NCBI RefSeq assembly: GCF_902762735.1
Contig: NZ_CACWPP010000035.1
Location: forward strand, 1 to 37,105
Origin: an uncultured Ruminococcus sp.
GTDB lineage: Bacteria > Bacillota > Clostridia > Oscillospirales > Ruminococcaceae
Length of the DNA stretch: 37,105 nt
Direction of reading: 5' to 3'
Positions 1-7,439 of this stretch are shown here, piece by piece. Below the pieces are notes generated by a model. The model saw only the letters and a list, made by a program, of their open reading frames with translations, was not told the origin of the DNA and did not search any database. The translations under genes and the position numbers were made by a program. Each line of letters starts with the position of its first letter. The first letter of the stretch is position 1.

Positions 1-500
1 GTGAAGCATTCCTCACTCACCAAACCCGAAAACATTCCGTCAGACTGCCATAACAGCCCCCGCACTTTTTTCGCGCCGAACTAAACCCGTTCAAAACCCG
101 TCATATTCCACAAATACCATATTTGCGATTTGTATAAGCATACGATTTTTGACTTGATAAATGCGCAAGCCCCGTGAAGCATTCCTCACTCACCAAACCC
201 GAAAACATTCCGTCAGACTGCCATAACAGCCCCCGCACTTTTCGCGCCAAACTAAAACCCGTTCAAAGCCCGTCATATTCCCCAAATACCATCTTTGCGA
301 TTTGTACAAGCATACGATTTTTGACTTGATCAATGCGCAAGCCCCGCGAAGCATTCACCACGCACCAAACCCGAAAACATTCCGTCAGACTGCCATAACA
401 GCCCCCGCACTTTTTTCGCGCCGAACTAAATCCGTTCAAAGCCCGTCATATTCCCCAAATACCATCTTCGCGATTTGTACAAACATACGATTTTTGACTT
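1..500. repeat. Three tandem copies of a ~172-base repeat
   Basis: Units start at about 1, 174 and 346, each opening with G(T/C)GAAGCATTC and closing with a TTTTTGACTT block. The copies differ by scattered substitutions and small indels, and the third is shortened at its left part. No credible gene runs through them; the small open frames are not conserved between units. The window begins inside the array, so more copies may lie to the left. The function is unknown. Confidence 0.9.
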
Positions 501-523
501 AACTAAAATATATTTTATTAATT

Positions 524-543
524 GTTGTACAAAAACGTACAAC
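524..543. promoter_or_regulatory. Short perfect inverted repeat, possible operator
   Basis: GTTGTAC and GTACAAC are separated by six bases, just right of the tandem array in AT-rich DNA. The geometry fits a dimeric repressor site, but no intact gene follows on either strand within 300 bases, so the role is uncertain. Confidence 0.25.
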
Positions 544-554
544 TTCTGCCCATT

Positions 555-872
555 TCAGACTGATATTAGAGAAGTATGCACGCTGTTCACTGTCTTTATC
601 GTTACTGCGGAACGACTATCGGCAGAAACACTCCTGTACTCCCCGCAGCAGCTTGACAACGCACCCGACATGTCAGTAAATAAACACCCGTATCCCACCG
701 CATCTGCCCCCGTGACGGGCATGACGCCGTAAAGCGGTGTAATGACGAAGTTTAAAACCGCAACACCCATTAAAAGGGCACTTCCCGAGAGTTCATTTCC
801 TGCCGTGAACGGTGCTTTATATTGAATGCAGATCCACATTTCCTGTGAAGTTCCCAGCGTCAGCGGCATCAT
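555..872 (-). pseudogene. Unrecognised open frame, possible membrane-protein remnant
   Basis: A 105-codon frame with one hydrophobic stretch (about residues 32-47, GVAVLNFVITPLYGVMP) that resembles the last helices of ECF-transporter S components. The rest of the frame does not look like a protein: it is Ser/Cys-rich with no further helices. A shifted frame downstream could read like the usual continuation, which would mean a decayed gene. No convincing ribosome site precedes it. Chance openness is quite possible; I give the transporter resemblance only as a weak lead. Confidence 0.2.
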
Positions 873-916
873 GCGCTGCCCCTGTAAAACGCCGCAGGGA
901 ATGACGGTGTGACAGT

Positions 917-930
917 AGGATTGCTATAAT
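917..930. repeat. Isolated end of a family A element
   Basis: AGGATTGCTATAAT matches the right terminus of the full family A copy at 6453-6557 (GGATTGCTATAA). No matching left end is seen nearby, so this is probably a remnant. The surrounding 873-1100 is AT-rich and holds no gene. Confidence 0.35.
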
Positions 931-1103
931 GAAGTTGAACCGACCCGCAGAATATGATAACATATTTTTGGTGTATCTGTCAATAGTTTAAGTCACTGCT
1001 TGTATATATTGTACAATAAACATTTTCAAGATGAACAATTAATTGAATTTGTAAGATAATGTATCTAATAGATAATTAATTCGCAACTTTATCAAAATAG
1101 TGC

Positions 1104-1132
1104 TTGAAATTTAACCATTTTTGTGATATAAT
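1104..1132 (+). promoter_or_regulatory. Sigma-A promoter of the c-di-GMP operon
   Basis: TTGAAA at 1104-1109 and TATAAT at 1127-1132 with a 17-base spacer. Transcription would begin near 1140, leaving a ~155-base leader before the first gene. Most of that leader is a family A palindrome. Confidence 0.75.
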
Positions 1133-1170
1133 ATACATTAGAAGTAGACTTGCGGCTTGCTTATGAAGGC

Positions 1171-1272
1171 GATAGCGATCCAACTGTTTAAATTCACAAA
1201 AGCCGGTCGCAAAAGTTCGGAACTATGGATCTTGTGACCGGATCTTGTCTGAATTTTAAGGCGGATCGCTAT
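1171..1272 (-). mobile_element. Family A palindromic element (MITE-like) in a leader
   Basis: The termini ATAGCGATCC and GGATCGCTAT are inverted. The interior, read on the minus strand, is nearly the same as 6453-6557 in the opposite orientation. The whole unit can fold into one long imperfect hairpin. It lies between the promoter at 1104-1132 and the gene at 1297, so it is transcribed as part of the 5' leader. A gene start placed at the in-frame ATG at 1225 would wrongly put element sequence into the protein. Confidence 0.8.
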
Positions 1273-1296
1273 ATATCACAGAACTGGGGAATTGAT

Positions 1297-2988
1297 ATGA
1301 AAGATGATGAATTGTTAAGATATTATCAGCTGCTGGAAGAACTTACCGAAGCGATGAACGATGATGACGGCTTTGAGCTGGAAAGCATTGAAAAGGCGCT
1401 GGCAGGGCTTTGCGAACTTTTCGGCATATGCAGGGGCGTAACCGAATACTACAAAAATACCACATATGAACATGCAGGCAAAGGTGAGCGTTTTGTCTGC
1501 TATGATAACGGTGAGCCTGGCGAAGTCATTATGGAAAGACGTGTGATAACTAAAAATTTGGCAGTGGCAAAGTGCAAAGTTTATCAGGCTGAGGGCGCTG
1601 TGCCGCTGACCGATGATGACAGGAAACGGGTAGACCTTATAATGCGGGCAGTGCTGCGTTTTATTACGCATAACCGCCTGCTGGTGTTTGTTGAACAGAT
1701 GACATTCTACGATGAATCGGGCTATCCCAATCTGCGCAGCTTTACAAGGTATCTCGAAGGGTGCGCCGAAAAAGGCGGGCTTTACGGGCAGACTGCGGTG
1801 CATTTCAACCTGCGGCACTTTACCTTGATAAATCAGGAAATAGGCAGAACGGGCGGAGATATTGTGATGCGCAATTATTTCAGGCTCATTCAGGATGTGA
1901 TCGGTGATGACGGCATAGTATGCCGCGTCGGCGGTGATAACTTTGTGTGCATTTTCTCTTCGGATAAGACTGAACAGGTGCTTGAAATAATGAAGGGTGC
2001 GCCCGTTGTCTACGATGTAGAGAGCGAAAAGCGTGTGATGGTCTCCTCCAGCGCAGGTGTTTTTGTTGTGCCCGATGACTTTGTTTACCGCAATCTGGGC
2101 GATGTTATGGATAAGGTGCTGGCATGTTCGCGGGCGGCAAGAGATGGCGGTCAGGAGAGCATAGTGTATTTTGACAGCAAAATGGCTGAGGGTAAGGAAA
2201 AGGTGATGCGGGTGCAGCAGCTTTTCCCGCAAGCACTGGAAAACGGCGAGTTCAAGGTGTTCTATCAGCCTAAGATAGACGTTGAAACAGGTGAGCTTGC
2301 AGGTGCTGAGGCGCTTTGCCGCTGGATAAGGAACGGCAGGATAGTCCCGCCGATGGAATTTATACCTATACTGGAGCAGAATACCGACATATGCAAGCTG
2401 GATTTCCATATGCTGGATATGGTGTGCAAGGATATAAAGCGCTGGCTTGCTGAGGGCAGGCAGGTGGTCAGGGTATCTGTCAACCTGTCGCGCAAGCACA
2501 TGATGGACGTTGACCTGCTGGAGCATATACTGAAAATAATCGACGAAAACGAAGTGCCTCACAAGTACATAGAGATAGAGCTTACCGAGACCACGACTGA
2601 TGTGGAGTTCAAGGACCTCAAGCGAGTGGTAAACGGTTTGCAGATGGCGGGCATATATACTTCTGTGGACGATTTCGGCATGGGCTATTCGTCGCTCAAA
2701 CTGATACGCGAGATACCCTGGAACGTGCTGAAAGTGGACAAGAGCTTCCTGCCTGTTGACGAGGACAGCGATGAAAGCACAAGGACGATAATGTTCAAGT
2801 ATGTGGTGGCTATGGCTAAAGCGCTGGGTCTTGAAACGATAGCTGAGGGTGTTGAGACCGAGCATCAGGTAGATGTGCTGAGGATCAACAGATGTTCGTT
2901 AGCACAGGGATTTTTGTTTGACAAACCTTTGCCGCTGAACGAATTTGAGGACAGGCTGACAAAACATAGATATGATATGAACAAATGA
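1297..2988 (+). CDS. c-di-GMP phosphodiesterase (degenerate GGDEF + EAL)
   Basis: A 563-residue cytoplasmic protein that probably hydrolyses cyclic-di-GMP to pGpG. Residues 1-125 form an unrecognised, possibly sensory, N-terminal region. Residues about 135-295 are a GGDEF domain whose signature reads GGDNF (212-216), so cyclase activity is probably lost; such domains often bind GTP as a regulator. Residues 305-560 are an EAL domain with the expected catalytic set: EAL 338-340, N396, E431, D458-D459, K482, E517 and Q537. I chose the ATG at 1297 (GGGGA just upstream) over the in-frame ATG at 1225, which falls inside a family A repeat. There are no membrane segments or signal peptide. The diguanylate cyclase gene follows after 16 bases, so the two opposing enzymes are probably co-transcribed. 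Confidence 0.9.
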   Translation: MKDDELLRYYQLLEELTEAMNDDDGFELESIEKALAGLCELFGICRGVTEYYKNTTYEHAGKGERFVCYDNGEPGEVIMERRVITKNLAVAKCKVYQAEGAVPLTDDDRKRVDLIMRAVLRFITHNRLLVFVEQMTFYDESGYPNLRSFTRYLEGCAEKGGLYGQTAVHFNLRHFTLINQEIGRTGGDIVMRNYFRLIQDVIGDDGIVCRVGGDNFVCIFSSDKTEQVLEIMKGAPVVYDVESEKRVMVSSSAGVFVVPDDFVYRNLGDVMDKVLACSRAARDGGQESIVYFDSKMAEGKEKVMRVQQLFPQALENGEFKVFYQPKIDVETGELAGAEALCRWIRNGRIVPPMEFIPILEQNTDICKLDFHMLDMVCKDIKRWLAEGRQVVRVSVNLSRKHMMDVDLLEHILKIIDENEVPHKYIEIELTETTTDVEFKDLKRVVNGLQMAGIYTSVDDFGMGYSSLKLIREIPWNVLKVDKSFLPVDEDSDESTRTIMFKYVVAMAKALGLETIAEGVETEHQVDVLRINRCSLAQGFLFDKPLPLNEFEDRLTKHRYDMNK

Positions 2989-3004
2989 ACGGAGGCGGAA
3001 AAGT

Positions 3005-4780
3005 TTGAAGCAGACCGCAATAAGATATGTGGGTGAAGTTGACCTGAATGAAAAGCTCGGGAACATACTTGATGAATACAAAAACGGAGGTTACAAGCAG
3101 ATACTTTTTCATGTGTACAGCGGCGTGCTTGATGAAGCTCTGGTCGTGGGGGTGTGCAGGCGGCTGAATGAAGTTTTCGGAACTGATATGATAGTCGGTA
3201 CGATCTCGGCGGGCGAGATAAAGGACGGCAGGCTGATGGACAGGGGCGTGCTGATCTCGGCGATGATGTTTGAGTCGGCTGATGTGCAGGTACACAGGTT
3301 CGAGAGCGTGAGCGGATTTGAGAAGAGCATCGGCTCGGAGATATGTCATCTGGCTGACGGTATACCTTATATAAAGGCGCTTGAACTTATGCTGCCGGGT
3401 ACAAATCTGCATACACGGGCGCTGTTTGAGGAGATAAGCAAGTGTGACAAGAGCATACAGGTGTTCGGCGGATATGCGGGCGGGCATTCGATGGAATCAT
3501 CGGAGCATTTTGTGTTCGATCACAACGGTATTTACAGCGATATGATATTCCTTGTGACTTATGCGGGCGAAGATTTCCATATAACGGTGGATAAATCGGT
3601 GGGCTGGCAGACGCTGGGAGTGCCGTTCAAGGTAACGAAAGCTGATGAGAACAGGCTGATAGAAGTTGATGGCAGACCTGCGGTGGAGCTGTATGAAAAG
3701 TACATGCAGATAGAAGCTGATGAACATTTTGCGGAGGAGACTTTCGAGTTTCCGCTGATGGCGGAGCTGGAGGGTGAGGAACTTCTGCGGCACACCATAA
3801 CCGTTGAGGACGACGGAACACTTCTGCTGGCGGGGTATGTTACTGAGGGCATGAACATTTATCTGTGCTATGGTGCGCCTGCGGAGATAGTCAAAAAAGT
3901 GGATACAAGACTGCTGGAGATATGCGATTTTCAGCCTGAAGCGATACTGCTGTACTCATGTTCGGTGAGAAAGTCTTTCTGGGAAGATTTTGTGAATGTG
4001 GAGATGCAGCCTTTTCAGCATGTGGCGGAGACTGTCGGTTTCCACACATGGGGCGAGGTGAACCGCGACAAGCGCAACGGAAATGTGCTTGAATACAACA
4101 TAACACTGATGAGCATAGCTATGCGTGAGGGCAAAGCCGATCCCAAAGACAAGAAGCATGTGCATGTCGATGATTCGGTGCTGAAAGGGCAGGCATCGCT
4201 GATAAAGCGGCTGACAAAGCTGGTGTACGCTACCACCACAGAACTTCACAAGGCTTATGCTGAACTTAGTGATATGAACGACAAGTTACAGCAGATAGCT
4301 GACTGCGATGGTCTGACAGGGCTGTTCAACCGCAGAAAGACGGAACAGGTGATAGAAAAGCGCTTTGAAGATATGCGTGAGTCGGGCGGTCAGGCGGGGC
4401 TTATAATGCTTGACATAGACTATTTCAAAAAGATAAACGACACTTACGGTCATGCGGTGGGCGATGAAACGCTCAAAAGCGTGGCAAAGCTGATGAAAGA
4501 AGCTGTAAAGGACCTTGAGAACGCCTGTACGGGTCGCTGGGGCGGCGAGGAATTTATGGTGCTTGTACCTGACATGGGAAAAGATGATACCTGCATGCTG
4601 GCTGAAAAGCTGAGGCAGATGACTGAGGGGTATGCTTTCGGGTGCGGTGAGAAGATCACTATCAGCCTGGGTGTGATAGCCTTTGACGGCAAAGAAGATC
4701 TGCAAAGCGTTTATATCACCCTTGATGATGCGCTGTATTCTGCGAAAAAACAGGGCAGGAACAGGGTGGCAAAGGCATAG
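3005..4780 (+). CDS. FIST-sensor diguanylate cyclase
   Basis: A 591-residue protein starting at TTG 3005, with GGAGGCGG nine bases upstream and no better start. Residues about 28-215 match FIST_N and about 225-370 match FIST_C, a sensory module thought to bind small ligands such as amino acids. A short helical linker (about 395-430) leads to a GGDEF domain (432-591) opening with DGLTGLFNRR. The active signature GGEEF is intact at 513-517, and LDIDYFKKIND carries the metal-binding aspartates. The RxxD product-inhibition site, expected at 504-507, is absent (LENA), so feedback through that site is unlikely. It makes c-di-GMP from two GTP and sits 16 bases behind a phosphodiesterase gene. No membrane segments are seen, so the ligand must be sensed in the cytoplasm. 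Confidence 0.92.
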   Translation: MKQTAIRYVGEVDLNEKLGNILDEYKNGGYKQILFHVYSGVLDEALVVGVCRRLNEVFGTDMIVGTISAGEIKDGRLMDRGVLISAMMFESADVQVHRFESVSGFEKSIGSEICHLADGIPYIKALELMLPGTNLHTRALFEEISKCDKSIQVFGGYAGGHSMESSEHFVFDHNGIYSDMIFLVTYAGEDFHITVDKSVGWQTLGVPFKVTKADENRLIEVDGRPAVELYEKYMQIEADEHFAEETFEFPLMAELEGEELLRHTITVEDDGTLLLAGYVTEGMNIYLCYGAPAEIVKKVDTRLLEICDFQPEAILLYSCSVRKSFWEDFVNVEMQPFQHVAETVGFHTWGEVNRDKRNGNVLEYNITLMSIAMREGKADPKDKKHVHVDDSVLKGQASLIKRLTKLVYATTTELHKAYAELSDMNDKLQQIADCDGLTGLFNRRKTEQVIEKRFEDMRESGGQAGLIMLDIDYFKKINDTYGHAVGDETLKSVAKLMKEAVKDLENACTGRWGGEEFMVLVPDMGKDDTCMLAEKLRQMTEGYAFGCGEKITISLGVIAFDGKEDLQSVYITLDDALYSAKKQGRNRVAKA

Positions 4781-4796
4781 TTCAGCATGACTGTCC

Positions 4797-4935
4797 CAAT
4801 AAAACACTGACTGAAAATGCGGTGAACAAAATGAAAACCGAGCGCGCAGATCTTCCGCTGTGGCGGCGGGAAGATATACGCCAAGAACTTTAAGTTCTGT
4901 ATAGCCGTTGTTTCTGTGGTGTGTCGGCGGAATGA
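4797..4935. mobile_element. Diverged family C repeat
   Basis: Contains the family blocks AAAATGCGGTGAACAAAA and CCAAGAACTTTAAGTTCTG, and ends in TGTGGTGTGTCGGCGG, as in the copies at 6339, 9968 and 26146. The interior holds a different hairpin around 4847-4877 (CTTCCGC...GCGGGAAG). The left terminus is poorly kept. Confidence 0.65.
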
Positions 4936-4951
4936 ACGCTGAGAGCAAAAC

Positions 4952-4984
4952 AAAAGGACTGACATGCGCTGTCAGTCCTTTTTT
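4952..4984. terminator. Bidirectional intrinsic terminator
   Basis: A 13-base-pair stem (4952-4964 with 4970-4982) and a five-base loop, with T-runs on both strands. It lies between the convergent cyclase and tsaD genes and can serve both. Confidence 0.88.
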
Positions 4985-4996
4985 ATTGGCAAGTAT

Positions 4997-6013
4997 TTAT
5001 TCGGAGATCGCATCGAGCGAAAGTGTGGCTATGCCGTTAAGGCTTTCATCGGCGCGTTTGCCTGCGAGAAAATCGTAATAGCCCTGACAGGAGATCATAG
5101 CGCCGTTGTCGCCGCAATATTTGAGGTCGGGCATGTAGACTTTATAGCCGCGCTTTTCGCACTCGCTCTGCAAAAGGGTGCGCACGCCCGAATTGGCGGA
5201 AACTCCTCCCGCAAGACCGATGGTGGTGTAGCCTAAGTCTTTGGCGGCAAGCAGAGTTTTTTCCACCAGCGTTTTTGCAACGGTGGACTGGAATGAAGCC
5301 GCCATGCCCTCGCGGTCTATCTCCTCGCCTTTCTGCTGTGCGTTGTGGACGAGGTTTATAACTGCGGTTTTAAGCCCCGAAAAGCTGAAATCATACTCAC
5401 TGCCCGTAACGCGGGGCTTGGGGAGGGTATATGCCTTGGGGTCGCCCAGTTTTGCGGCGGCATCAATGAATTTTCCGCCGGGATATTCATAGCCCAGTGT
5501 GCGGGCGACTTTATCGAAGCATTCGCCTGCGGCATCATCGCGCGTTCTGCCTACAACGTGGTAGTGGGTGTAGTCCTTGACTTCCACAATATGGGAATGC
5601 CCGCCTGATGCCACAAGGCAGAGGTAAGGCGGTTCAAGGTCGGGGTGGGATATGTAGTTCGAGGCTATATGCCCTGCGATATGGTGAACGGGCACAAGGG
5701 GCTTTTTAGCGCTCATCGCAAGACCTTTCGCGAAGCTGACACCCACCAGCAGTGCGCCTATCAGTCCCGGTGCGTAGGTGACAGCTACTGCGTCTATGTC
5801 GTCCATAGTGCAGTGTGCTTCTTCCAGTGCCGCTTTTGCCACCCACGAGATATTCTCGGCGTGGCGGCGGGAAGCTATCTCAGGCACGACACCGCCGTAA
5901 AGCCTGTGTTCGTCTATCTGTGAAGCCACTATGTTTGACAGCACCGTTCTGCCGTTTTCGGTGACGGATATGGCTGTTTCGTCACAGCTGCTTTCAATTC
6001 CCAGTATTTTCAT
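4997..6013 (-). CDS. tsaD: tRNA N6-threonylcarbamoyladenosine transferase TsaD
   Basis: TsaD (formerly Gcp/YgjD), 338 residues, full family length. It transfers the threonylcarbamoyl group from threonylcarbamoyl-AMP to A37 of ANN-decoding tRNAs, working with TsaB and TsaE. The N-terminus MKILGIESSCDETA is the family signature. The metal-binding HIAGH motif is at 111-115, and the ASKHA nucleotide-fold motifs follow (LCLVASGGHSHIV; GLAGGVSANSG). AGGAG precedes the ATG. The usual partners tsaB and tsaE are not beside it here; rimI, often found with them, lies 20 kb away. It converges on the cyclase gene and shares its terminator. Confidence 0.97.
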   Translation of the reverse strand: MKILGIESSCDETAISVTENGRTVLSNIVASQIDEHRLYGGVVPEIASRRHAENISWVAKAALEEAHCTMDDIDAVAVTYAPGLIGALLVGVSFAKGLAMSAKKPLVPVHHIAGHIASNYISHPDLEPPYLCLVASGGHSHIVEVKDYTHYHVVGRTRDDAAGECFDKVARTLGYEYPGGKFIDAAAKLGDPKAYTLPKPRVTGSEYDFSFSGLKTAVINLVHNAQQKGEEIDREGMAASFQSTVAKTLVEKTLLAAKDLGYTTIGLAGGVSANSGVRTLLQSECEKRGYKVYMPDLKYCGDNGAMISCQGYYDFLAGKRADESLNGIATLSLDAISE

Positions 6014-6049
6014 GCGATCATCTCCTAAGTAAGATCATGGTTTGCGATA

Positions 6050-6148
6050 ATTGGTCATCTCTTTGATACACCTATAACAAGGAACATTACCGAGATGTTT
6101 TCTTTCCCTCGCCTGCGGCTGGGGGAAGAAAAGCGCCGACTATATTCA
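6050..6148. repeat. Family C-related end with GC hairpin
   Basis: TGGTCATCTCTTTGATACACC at 6053-6073 resembles a family C terminus (compare TGATCATCCCGCTGATACACC, read from the right end of the 12362 copy). It is followed by a hairpin built from TTTCTTTCCC and GGGGGAAGAAA, like the interior of the copy at 12362-12531. The right end is not clear because another family C end begins at 6152. Confidence 0.5.
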
Positions 6149-6151
6149 ATT

Positions 6152-6338
6152 ATATGGTTATCCCTTTAACACACCACATTTCTGCTATAAACCCTCGTTC
6201 GGCTGTGTGCATTCGCACACAGCGAACTCGGGAGTGAGAACGGGGAGGGCTTCGCCCTCGTTACCGACCCACCGGGGCTTCGCCCCAGACCCCGAATTTA
6301 AGCAGTTTTTAAATGGTGTGTTAAGTATATAACCATAT
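6152..6338. mobile_element. Family C ends enclosing an unrelated GC-rich multi-hairpin core
   Basis: Inverted termini of ~27 bases: ATATGGTTATCCCTTTAACA at 6152 and its counterpart ending ATATAACCATAT at 6338. The core differs from other family C copies. It holds consecutive hairpins: CTGTGTGCATTCGCACACAG, GAGGGCTTCGCCCTC and GGGGCTTCGCCCC. It has no coding potential. Confidence 0.7.
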
Positions 6339-6452
6339 TTAGCACACCAACTAAAAATGCGGTAAACAAAAGGATAATTGAGCGCCACACGCCAAGAACC
6401 TTAAGTTCTGTATAGCCGCTGTTTTTGTGGTGTGGGTGTGTCAGCGGGATAA
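6339..6452. mobile_element. Family C repeat, left end displaced
   Basis: Carries the standard interior (ACTAAAAATGCGGTAAACAAAAGG, AAGTTCTGTATAGCCGCTG) and right end (GTCAGCGGGATAATTA). The left terminus is joined to the neighbouring element at 6338, which suggests nesting or recombination between copies. Confidence 0.7.
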
Positions 6453-6557
6453 TTATAGCAATCCGCCTTAAAATTCAGACAAAATCCAGTCACAAAACCC
6501 ATAAATCCGAGCTTTTGCGACTGGATTTTGTGAATTTAAATAGTTGGATTGCTATAA
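6453..6557 (+). mobile_element. Family A palindromic element (MITE-like), full copy
   Basis: The termini TTATAGCAATCC and GGATTGCTATAA are inverted and bounded by TA. The inner arms ATCCAGTCACAAAA and TTTTGCGACTGGAT extend the palindrome across most of its ~105 bases. There is no open frame. It lies in the 570-base gap between tsaD and the GNAT gene, which otherwise holds only family C material. Confidence 0.85.
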
Positions 6558-6583
6558 GTCGTATCGGTGCATTGAGGTGAGGT

Positions 6584-7057
6584 TCACAGTCTGCACAGCA
6601 TGATGAATTCTTCGTCGTTTTCATCTATTATCTCAAAGCCGACTTTGCGGTACATCTTGACGGCGTAGTTGGCTTTCTGCACTGCGAGGGAAGCCTGTGC
6701 AAATCCTGCATTTTTTAGTTCTTCCAGCATTTTTGACATAAGCGCTGTGCCTATCCCCCGACTGCGGTACTCTTTATAGAGCGATATGGCGAAAGACGGG
6801 GTGTTGTCATCAATATGTCCGTAGTCCTCCATGATGCGCACCCACACAGCGCCGACCACTTTGCCGTCAGCTTCGGCACAGAGGGCGATGTCGGCGGGCT
6901 TTTCCCCGAAATCTTTGATATACAGCTGTAACTCAGGCTGTTTTACTATCTCGCGCGGCGGCGGTGATACTCCATCGGGGATAAAGATGGCGTTGTAGAG
7001 GAAGTCCTCTAAAAGCGGGTATTCTGCGGGGGCGAGGTGTCTTATGGTGTACTTCAT
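6584..7057 (-). CDS. GNAT-family N-acetyltransferase
   Basis: A 157-residue acetyl-CoA-dependent acetyltransferase of unknown substrate. The acetyl-CoA loop is visible as YRSRGIGTALMSKML (about 95-109), followed by the strand ASLAVQKANYAVKMYRKVGF, which is typical of the fold's C-terminal half. Its ATG overlaps the stop codon of the upstream 124-residue gene as ATGA, so translation is probably coupled. It is the last gene of a three-gene minus-strand unit beginning at 8162. Family membership is sure; the target, protein or small molecule, cannot be told. Confidence 0.88.
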   Translation of the reverse strand: MKYTIRHLAPAEYPLLEDFLYNAIFIPDGVSPPPREIVKQPELQLYIKDFGEKPADIALCAEADGKVVGAVWVRIMEDYGHIDDNTPSFAISLYKEYRSRGIGTALMSKMLEELKNAGFAQASLAVQKANYAVKMYRKVGFEIIDENDEEFIMLCRL

Positions 7058-7428
7058 TCTGTTACTGTGTGATAATAGCCGTCGCCGTCATCGACTGCAT
7101 AGAACTGTTTGCCGATGATGGTGAGCAGTTTTTCTATATCTGAGATATTGCGTGATGCAAATTCCTGATAGCAGATGACTTCGCTTTCTGCGTTGAGGTC
7201 ATAGTAGAAATCCGACACCCAGACCATATAGGAATCCAGCAGGTCTTCAAAGGGGGTCTGCGAGATGTCCTGCGGACAGCCCTCTTCCTCACCGAAGCGG
7301 GTGTTATCCATCTCAAAGGTCAGCGAAGTTACATAGTCGCCGTCGGAATTTTTGTAAATGCCCTCCCCCGCTTTTTCGTAATCGGCGGTGTTATATTTTT
7401 CGGGGGTATAGAGTTTAAAGTTTTTCAT
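7054..7428 (-). CDS. Hypothetical protein, 124 residues
   Basis: I do not recognise the family. The protein is acidic and aromatic-rich (many Asp, Glu and Tyr), with no signal peptide, membrane segment or Cys cluster. It reads as a small globular cytoplasmic protein. It is a real gene: AAGGAG overlaps the stop codon of the methyltransferase gene 11 bases upstream, and its own stop overlaps the next ATG by four bases. The coupling suggests it is made in fixed proportion with the GNAT protein and might partner it; this is inference from position only. Confidence 0.8.
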   Translation of the reverse strand: MKNFKLYTPEKYNTADYEKAGEGIYKNSDGDYVTSLTFEMDNTRFGEEEGCPQDISQTPFEDLLDSYMVWVSDFYYDLNAESEVICYQEFASRNISDIEKLLTIIGKQFYAVDDGDGYYHTVTE

Positions 7429-7439
7429 TTTTGTTCTCC

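Noticed and set aside
1225-1296. Earlier in-frame start for the phosphodiesterase
   Set aside because: The 24 extra codons lie mostly in a family A element and lack a ribosome site; ATG 1297 has one.
1140-1296. c-di-GMP riboswitch in the leader of the c-di-GMP operon
   Set aside because: I looked for the conserved GEMM-type cores and did not see them; the leader is explained by the family A palindrome, which also occurs elsewhere.
1315-2865. 516-codon open frame on the minus strand
   Set aside because: It is entirely antisense to the EAL/GGDEF gene, whose motifs are intact. Long antisense frames arise from the codon bias here; the translation is His/Tyr/Arg-rich and has no domain.
6185-6388. 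67-codon open frame on the minus strand
   Set aside because: It runs through consecutive GC hairpins of the repeat element and has no ribosome site.
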